64,000 nt of DNA from Adiantum capillus-veneris (lineage: Eukaryota > Streptophyta > Polypodiopsida > Polypodiales > Pteridaceae). The position numbers and the translations under genes are program-made. Below, one piece after another: positions 57,883 to 64,000 of this stretch; within the stretch, counting starts at the first letter, position 1, and each line of letters begins with the position of its first letter. Under the pieces are notes generated by a model. That model saw nothing but the letters and a program-made list of their open reading frames with translations. It made no database searches and was not told the DNA's origin. The DNA is taken from positions 90,390,842 through 90,454,841 of the forward strand of contig CM043953.1 of assembly GCA_014529385.2 (NCBI GenBank), in the 5' to 3' direction.

Positions 57883-58838
57883 ACATTGCCAAATTGATGG
57901 ATTTCATGTCTTCAGAAGTTAGAACCACCATCATGTCCAAACTATATAAAGACCCCGAGCTAGTCTCAGCTCTTCGAGCCTTCCTCAATGGAGAACTGAA
58001 GTTTGGGCTACCACAATTTGCACAGATGGATGGAGCTGGGGAGATGCCAATAGAGGAGGAACACTTAGATCCACAACCCAACCTAGATGAGAACCTTGTT
58101 ATAGAAATACCTCTTAACAAGTTGGGGCAATACTTTGAGGGTGATGAATCCAATGCGACTATACCAATCACTACTAAGGGATTAACTGTGAAGGGAATAC
58201 TTGATGGTGGCGCTGGGGTTAGCATTGTGACTAAAAATTCCTGGGAAACTATGGGAAGACCTCACCTTGCGACCACAACCATAGTAGTGAAGATGGCCAA
58301 TGGGTCTATTGTTAATCCTATTGGGATGCTAGAAGATCTCAAGATCAAGGTCTTTAGACATAAAATAAGGATTACCTTTATTGTTATGGATTTCTCCAAA
58401 CACACTATGGCATCGGAGATGATCTTAGGACGTCCTTTCATGAGGGAAGCAAAAATGGTGCATGACTGGTCTAAAAACCATGTCTACTTGCAGTTCCAAG
58501 ATTCTGTCATTCGAGTGGATCTTGTGACGGGTCGAGCACATCCTCTAGGAAACAAGTTTATAATTGATCATAGATCTGACACCACAGTTCACTCGGCCCC
58601 ATTGCAGTATTGTTACACATGTAAAGTGGGCACTGATGTTGGGGAAGATTCTCCTTATATGGATGTACTACCTGGGATGACTGAGTCGGACAATGTGGAT
58701 TGGGTCCACCTAGCAGCAATCATAGACACTTGGGGAAACAAGGGGACGACCTGGGTAACACCTGAGGGGGATGAAATACCACCACTTGTACCCTTAAACA
58801 TGCTAGAAGCAATGCATATAGCTTCTGATGATCTATAA
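57873..58838 (+). CDS. retropepsin-like ORF 1 (before RT)
   Basis: 322-codon open frame. Conserved entry KLMDFMSSEVRTTIMSKLYK, then the protease fold: TIPITTKGLTVKGILDGGAG (catalytic Asp in D-G-G, about 58202), VVKMANGSIVNPIGMLED (flap side), MASEMILGRPFMREAKMVHD (second half). The C-terminal 100 residues (AHPLGNKFIIDHRSDTTVH, YCYTCKVG, MTESDNVDWVHLAA) have no recognised domain. D-G-G replaces D-T/S-G in both copies, so catalytic status is doubtful. It overlaps the end of the gag frame by 10 bases and ends MHIASDDL. Confidence 0.8.
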   Translation: MPLNIAKLMDFMSSEVRTTIMSKLYKDPELVSALRAFLNGELKFGLPQFAQMDGAGEMPIEEEHLDPQPNLDENLVIEIPLNKLGQYFEGDESNATIPITTKGLTVKGILDGGAGVSIVTKNSWETMGRPHLATTTIVVKMANGSIVNPIGMLEDLKIKVFRHKIRITFIVMDFSKHTMASEMILGRPFMREAKMVHDWSKNHVYLQFQDSVIRVDLVTGRAHPLGNKFIIDHRSDTTVHSAPLQYCYTCKVGTDVGEDSPYMDVLPGMTESDNVDWVHLAAIIDTWGNKGTTWVTPEGDEIPPLVPLNMLEAMHIASDDL

Positions 58839-58847
58839 GATGAAAGT

Positions 58848-59315
58848 TTGACTGGCATTGAAACTAGTAGCCCACACGATTTGGGGTCAGAATCATCAGT
58901 TGAAATTGACTCTGAGGATGAAGAATCTGAGTTAAATCTTAGTGCAAATGTGGGGACAAACCATTCAAGGCCCAGTGGTAACCTAGATGATAATCTATCC
59001 AAGGGAGCAGAAGACACAAGTAGTGATTCATCTAGTGAGTCTTCACTAGAAATCAATCGTAATCGAGAATTAAACAAGAAGAGTAAGAGATATAAGAGGC
59101 GACGATATCGAGCAAATGTGCATGCTAGAATAAATGAAAAGAAATCTACCGCAAAATGGCTTAACTATATAGGGACATGTGATGCTCATCGAAAGTTGGT
59201 AGATAACTGGGGTGAATACCTTCAAAGCGTTATGTGGTGTAGTCCACAACCCATTGACATCGCGCAACTAGAGGCTATAGAGAAGCCAAAGTTGAGCCGT
59301 ACTGTAAGGAGATGA
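58848..59315 (+). CDS. acidic linker ORF between protease and RT
   Basis: 155 codons, strongly acidic and Ser-rich first half (SSVEIDSEDEESELNLS, DTSSDSSSESSLEINR), then a basic stretch KKSKRYKRRRYRANVHAR and NYIGTCDAHRKLVDNWGEYL. No known domain. It starts nine bases after the protease stop and a stop near 59315 separates it from RT. Absent from the deletion copy. Confidence 0.6.
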   Translation: MTGIETSSPHDLGSESSVEIDSEDEESELNLSANVGTNHSRPSGNLDDNLSKGAEDTSSDSSSESSLEINRNRELNKKSKRYKRRRYRANVHARINEKKSTAKWLNYIGTCDAHRKLVDNWGEYLQSVMWCSPQPIDIAQLEAIEKPKLSRTVRR

Positions 59316-59447
59316 AAAAATCGAGAGTTAGCTCAACAACAAAAGGAATCAGAAGTTAAATCACAGTCCACAGAACAACAAGACCCCACAGACTTACACC
59401 CTGCACCTGAACATTTTAAATCCTATACCACAGAGGAACGTAAGGTT

Positions 59448-61000
59448 GTGTATACAAAGGCTCAAAGAAAACCTATCGATGGGAGCAATGGAGTCTATGA
59501 TGGTCCAATGATAGTTAAGGAAATAGAGTTAGCAGACCCAGGAGAAGAGTCTAAACCTGTTTTCATTGCCCAAGATCTGACTGAGACTAAGGAGTGTGTA
59601 CTTAAAGAACTTCTCAAGGAGTTCAAGGATATATTTGCCTGAACTTATCATGATATGAAAGGTGTTCCACCTTCCGTGGTACAACACACAATCCCTATGA
59701 ATAGCATGGCTAAACCAGTTCAGCAACGACCCTACCCAATGAATCCTATTATGCAAAAATCGTTCAAGAAGAGATTGAAAATCTTGTGGAATGCGGATTC
59801 ATATACCCTATTGAGCACTCAGAATGGGTGTCACCAATAGTGATTGTGCCAAAAAAGAATGGGAAACTCAGAGTGTGCGTGGATCTCAAGAAGGTCAATG
59901 AAGCCACTAGGAGGGACCATTACCCCTTGCTATATTCAAAACACGTGCTTGAAAGAGTTGTAGGGAAGGAAGCTTATAGCCTTTTAGATGGGTACTCTGG
60001 CTACAATGAAATCACAATTGCACTGGAGGACCAAGCTAAAACAACCTTTATAACCGAATTTGGAGTGTTCGCATTTGGTGTTATGGCTTTTGGTTTAACC
60101 AATGCCCCTGCTACCTTTCAAAGATTAATAAACACCGCTTTTAGAGAATATTTGAGGGAGTTTTGTGAAGATTTCTTAGATGACCTTTGTGTTTATTCCT
60201 CTTGGAAAGAACATCTATCATGCTTACAAAAAGTGTTTGAGAAGTGTAGATTGTATCGCATCTCCTTAAACCCTTTCAAATGCCAATTTTGGGTTAAACA
60301 TGGAGTCATTTTAGGGCATATAGTGTCCAAAAATGGGATTTCCACAGATGAGAGCAAAATTAAAGCCATTGGTGAATTGCCACCACCTACAAATTATAAA
60401 GGAGTTCAAAGGTTCATGGGCCATGTTGGTTATTACCGACGGTTTATTTTAAACTTTGTCGAGATAGCTCGTCCTTTGTACAAGCTTCTTATTGAGTTCC
60501 AATGGACTGCGGAGTGTGACCATGCTTATGAGTCATTGAAAAAGACCTTGACTAGCGCTCCTATTCTACGAGTGCCCGATTGGAATGTAATTTTTCATGT
60601 GCATATTGATGCATCGAACTTTGCTATTGGGTGTGTTCTAGCTCAACGAGGAGAACATAAACTGGACTACCCCATTAGCTTTGCAAGTCTTCAGTTGAAT
60701 GATGCCGAAGGAAACTACACCACTACAGAGAGAGAAGGCTTAGGTATGATTTATGCAGTGAAGAAATTTCGCTACTACCTTTTGGCCAACAAGTTTGTGT
60801 TCTATGTTGATCATCAAGCCTTGTTGTATCTAGTAAATAAACCTTGTTCCACGGGAAGAATTACACGATGGTTGTTAATTCTCCTTGAGTTTGATTTTAC
60901 CATTGTGGTGAGACCTGGTAAAAGACATGTCATGGATGATCATTTGTCTCGCATACCCAATGGTGAAGCCCCTACTGGAGTCGATGATGAATTGCCTGAT
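59448..61000 (+). pseudogene. family T reverse transcriptase and RNase H
   Basis: 59448-59642 gives the lead-in (LKELLKEFKDIFA, then TGA where Trp is usual). From 59786: [84 protein letters not shown] (catalytic FLDD), HGVILGHIVSKNGISTDESK, GHVGYYRRFI. RNase H: VHIDASNFAIGCVLAQ (Asp), TTTEREGLGMIYAVKKFRYY (Glu), FYVDHQALLYLVNKP (Asp), DDHLSRIPNGE. The RT-RNase H frame from 59786 is open; a frameshift lies near 59764. Confidence 0.93.
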
Positions 61001-62290
61001 ATTTTTCTATTCCTAGTCGAAACCATACCTGAATGGAGTGAGAAGATTGTGAACTTTCTAGTTAATGGTTTTCCACCCAAAGAGCTTCGTAAAGACAGAG
61101 CTCGAAAACTGTTAAAAGAATGTGAACCTTACTCTCTCATAGCGGGAACTCTCTACAGGCTAGGGGAGGATGATATTCTTAGACTTTGTGCCCGTGAGGA
61201 TGAGTATTTATACATACTACAAGAATCCCACATGGGTATAGCCGGAGGAAATTTCTCAGGGGAACTAATAGCTAGAAAGGTGTTGCAATCAGGCTATTGG
61301 TGGCCAACCTTATTTAAGGATGCATTACTTTTTGCAAAAGAATGTGATGAATGCCAACGTTACAAGATCACACAACAAAAGGATAGGATGCCCTTACATC
61401 CTGTTAAAGTGACTCAACCATTTGAAAAATGGGGTTTGGACTTTGTAGGCCCAATTAGTCCGGCATCTCGTAGCACTCAATCTCGATATATTATCGTTGG
61501 CACTGACTATGTGACAAAGTGGGCGGAAGCCAGGGCAACACGTAAGGCCGATGCGAGGTCAACTGTCAAATTTCTCTTTGAGAACATTATTACATGATTT
61601 GGTTGTCCCTTTGAGATTGTGAGTGACAATGGTACTCTTTTTATAAATGGAGCAATAAAAGAACTCACTACCAACTTTATGATAGCTCACCATAAATCTG
61701 CACCTTATTATCCACAAGCAAATGGCCAAGCTGAGAGCACCAATATACCTTAATCTCTATCTGAACCAAAACGGTGGAAGCTCATCGCACAGATTGGGAT
61801 TTAAAGCTTACATCAGCTCTATGGGCTTATCGTACTACGTATAAAATTTCCATTAAATGTACACCATTCAAGATGGTGTATGGCCAAGAAGCGGTTATGC
61901 CATGGGAGTTTGTCGTTCTTAGTCTTCGAGTAGCTTCTCAAGAGGGTTGGGATGGTAACCCCTTAGTTGAGCGATTATATATCCTTGAAAGGCTAGATGA
62001 AGAGAGGCAATTAGCTGTGCAAAATGGACTTGTGGAGAAAGATAGGAGGAAGAAATGGTTTGACCGTCATCTAAAGAACAAAGATATCAATGTTGGTGAT
62101 AAATTCCTTATGTATGGAGTGTGTAACGAAAAGAAAAAGTTGAAATATGTGGGAAAAGGACCATATAGAGTATGTGAGATCACCCAACAAGGAACCATTC
62201 TTGTGGAGACTCTTGATGGAGTTAAAACCATTGGATTCCTCAGTGGGAGCAAATTTAAAAGATACTATGATCCTTTAAGCCAAGAGGAGT
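61001..62290 (+). pseudogene. family T integrase with GPY-like C-terminus
   Basis: HHCC: HMGIAGGNFSGEL region and CDECQRYKITQQK. Core: WGLDFVGPISPASRS and VGTDYVTKWAEARATRK (first Asp); after a stop at 61597 (TGA in the ITRFGCP context) comes IVSDNGTLF (second Asp), and YYPQANGQAESTN (Glu; about 61710-61745). A frameshift near 61750 leads to the frame 61774-62658: LTSALWAYRTTYK, FKMVYGQEAVMPWE, and KGPYRVCEITQQG, a GPY/F-type motif. No chromodomain follows; a Lys/Gln/Ala-rich helix (KAQIELKKIQAQAEAKERQQ) does. Confidence 0.92.
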
Positions 62291-62399
62291 TGCATGCCAT
62301 CCATACAAAAAAGGCAGCCAAGGCACAAATAGAATTGAAGAAGATACAAGCTCAAGCTGAGGCTAAGGAGCGACAACAACGTATAAGACGCAAACGAGA

Positions 62400-62800
62400 T
62401 GCTAACCTTGGAGTCACACATGCATTCCACGTTAAAATCAACGAGGATTGGTTGGACTCTGACACACCTCTACGATACCCTACTGAGCTAAACAGCACCT
62501 ATGGAAAAGTGCTATATAACGCCTTATTGGACACGGGTGCTAAATATAATCTGCTATCATATGGGGTGTGGTGTCAGTTAGGGAAGCCACCTCTATCTGA
62601 GAGTATTATCCAAGTCAAGGGTGTCAACAAGAAAAAAACTGCAGTTTTTGGAATCTGACACACTTCTGTCAGTTATGACAATGGGGTTGTAGCTCAAGAC
62701 TTTTTGGTCATGCCTGTTGGAACTATGGAGGGTAATATAAACCTAGGACGCACGTGGATGATAGCCACCAAATGCACTATTGATTGGGGGACAAGGGGTG
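62400..62800 (+). pseudogene. second retropepsin-like domain, after integrase
   Basis: Continues in the integrase frame: VLYNALLDTGAKYNLLS (catalytic D-T-G-A, about 62524-62559), YGVWCQLGKPPLSESI, KGVNKKKTAVFG, then a TGA at 62656. Beyond it, in the same reading frame, come DFLVMPVGTMEGNINLGRTW (I-x-LGR-x-W, the second half signature) and CTIDW. Sequence pattern is that of a full retropepsin-like fold with a better catalytic triad than the first domain. Function after integrase is unknown; it may be a second protease or a non-catalytic fold. Confidence 0.72.
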
Positions 62801-62939
62801 TCACAACACAAAAACCAACTCTTAGCCCTGCCACGCAAGCCATAGTCCCTGAGATATTGCCTCTTAAGGAAATAAAACCCAAAACATTGCATGTCCAAGA
62901 GGTTGAACCATATGTCCCCATAGCCCAAGTCTTTAGAGC

Positions 62940-63537
62940 TTCAACTGATGTAGCTAAAATAAAGCTTGAGACACACAAGAACCATCCCAATATAACAAAG
63001 AAAACATACAAGTGGGTCCCTAAAGCTTCTTTAGCAACCATAGCCAATGCTAAAAGACACGAGCCTGGTAAGAGACATCCCATTCGCCCCAAGAAATGTA
63101 AAGAAATGTTGAGTTGGATTCCTAAAAAACTATTGGAAGCCCAAGGCTACTATGAAGGAAATGATCAAATCTGGGTGCCAAAACGTAAATTGTGCTCTTA
63201 CTTATCACCGGGCCCATGTGAGCTCAATCCTGTGGCTCCAAAACAAATTGAAGATCGTGGAAATGAAAAAATCACGGAATGCGACACACCTGCTCTAGAG
63301 CTAGTTTGGGTACCCAAGAAAGAACGATTTGTTCCACCTAGCTCAGGAACAGGGAAAGCAAATGAAGCTTCTTGCTCTTCATGTAGTTCCTATACGGAAA
63401 TAGAAGCTTCGACACAACCTCCACCTACCATTGTACATATCCATACAAGTAAGAAAGAGTTCACACCTCCTGTTGTAAGTTCACCACCTGCAAATAAAAT
63501 CATGGGAGAGTACCTTACCACCCTTGCAACTAGATGA
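62940..63537 (+). CDS. WVPK-repeat ORF (C-terminal ORF of family T)
   Basis: Part of the open frame 62704-63537. Four spaced motifs: YKWVPKASL, LSWIPKKLLEAQGYYEG, DQIWVPKRKL and LVWVPKKERF, with Lys/Arg-rich spacers. A Ser/Cys/Thr-rich tail follows (EASCSSCSSYTEIEAS). No known family assigned. It is retained as the C-terminal part of the intact fusion ORF (9450-10298) of the deletion copy, so it has survived where pol was lost. Confidence 0.75.
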
Positions 63538-63644
63538 AACGCATAGAGCGGTCGAAAACTATTGGTTAAAGCCTTCACCTATAACAACTTGGAACAATTG
63601 GTTTCAAAGGGTGATGACATCATTTCAAGTGGTATGATCTACCC

Positions 63645-63840
63645 AAGGAAGGGGGGAGTGTTTGTTGACATCCATCATTCACTTGCTTCCCTCTCAACCT
63701 TTCTCCCTGACCTCTTAATCTCCAATCTTAGGGAATGTATATATAAAGTCTTATACTCACAAAAACAAAATAAAAAAAGTAAAAGAGCAAGAGCCATAAC
63801 ACAAAATCATAAAAACACATTATACACAAGAACACGACCC
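63645..63840 (+). repeat. polypurine tract and shared 3' block of family T
   Basis: AAGGAAGGGGGGAG (63645-63658) followed by TGTTTGTTGACATCC and a TATA-like GTATATATAAAG (about 63736-63747). Same arrangement as 9115-9310 on the minus strand. It looks like a 3' LTR start but does not match the 5' LTR at 52873. Confidence 0.75.
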
Positions 63841-64000
63841 TTGTAATATTTGCACTCTAACCATCATCTATTTGCGTGTACAGATATGGCTAGTATGCTA
63901 GAGTCATCCACTCCTGCCTTGGGTGAGAGGTACCCTCGTTACTTTTCACAAATGTTTCACATGGTCTTTCCGTTGCTTGCATGTGAATGGGATTTGGTAA
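63841..64000. other. window end, unassigned
   Basis: No recognised gene. May be 3' untranslated sequence of family T or its 3' flank. Confidence 0.5.

Larger units (their letters stand above)
52873..64000 (+). mobile_element. family T Ty3/gypsy element, fuller copy (runs to window end)
   Basis: Order: LTR, primer-binding site, leader, gag N-part, capsid core, two zinc knuckles, two more zinc knuckles, retropepsin-like domain, acidic linker, RT, RNase H, integrase with GPY-like motif, second retropepsin-like domain, WVPK-repeat ORF, polypurine tract. No chromodomain is seen. The TGGCGCC-type primer site and RT style point toward the Athila/Tat side of Ty3/gypsy; this is inference. Its LTR abuts the 5' leader of the chromovirus, so it appears to have inserted there. 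Confidence 0.93.

Overview
This window reads as nuclear, repeat-dominated plant DNA. It carries plant-type Ty1/copia, Ty3/gypsy (one chromovirus and one family without a chromodomain), CACTA and LINE sequences, very many CT/GA microsatellites, and no intact host gene that I recognise. A non-seed vascular plant, perhaps a fern, is my best guess from the style of the LINE and CACTA proteins. That is inference. No rRNA, tRNA, CRISPR array or bacterial-type operon was seen. LAYOUT. 1-3.1 kb: 3' part of a Ty1/copia relic ending in a 313-bp LTR. 4.2-4.9 kb: LTR with PBS of a Ty3/gypsy family, here called family T, on the minus strand. 4.9-9.1 kb: mostly unrecognised DNA with a dispersed block also present at 36.6-37.1 kb. 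9.1-14.4 kb: minus-strand family T copy that lacks its capsid core and its RT-RNase H-integrase. 14.4-18.5 kb: unrecognised. 18.5-23.6 kb: nearly intact LINE between two long polypyrimidine tracts. 24.9-28.6 kb: decayed, intron-bearing CACTA (TNP2-type) transposase. 28.65-30 kb: copia remnant with gag and LTR but no pol. 30-35.4 kb: microsatellites, a large hairpin, a foldback element and four ~350-bp tandem repeats. 35.6-37.1 kb: promoter-like region and the second dispersed block. 37.3-39.2 kb: complete 1,875-bp non-autonomous LTR element with a perfect 5-bp target duplication. 39.2-43.7 kb: copia pol relic and a copia gag-protease relic. 43.9-46.5 kb: two opposed Ty3/gypsy fragments. 46.5-52.8 kb: minus-strand Ty3 chromovirus from gag to chromodomain and 3' LTR. 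52.9 kb to the end: plus-strand family T copy, the fuller form. HOW THE PARTS RELATE. Family T is the most interesting content. Its fuller copy has a gag with four zinc knuckles in two clusters, a retropepsin-like domain before RT, a second DTGA retropepsin-like domain after integrase, and a C-terminal ORF with repeated WVPK-type motifs. The minus copy is explained by two large deletions relative to it, one of which fuses ORFs in frame. Nearly all coding sequence here is broken by stops and frameshifts. The LINE ORF2 (one stop in 989 codons) and the 1.9-kb non-autonomous element (LTRs one substitution apart) look youngest. All calls were made by reading; no database search was possible.
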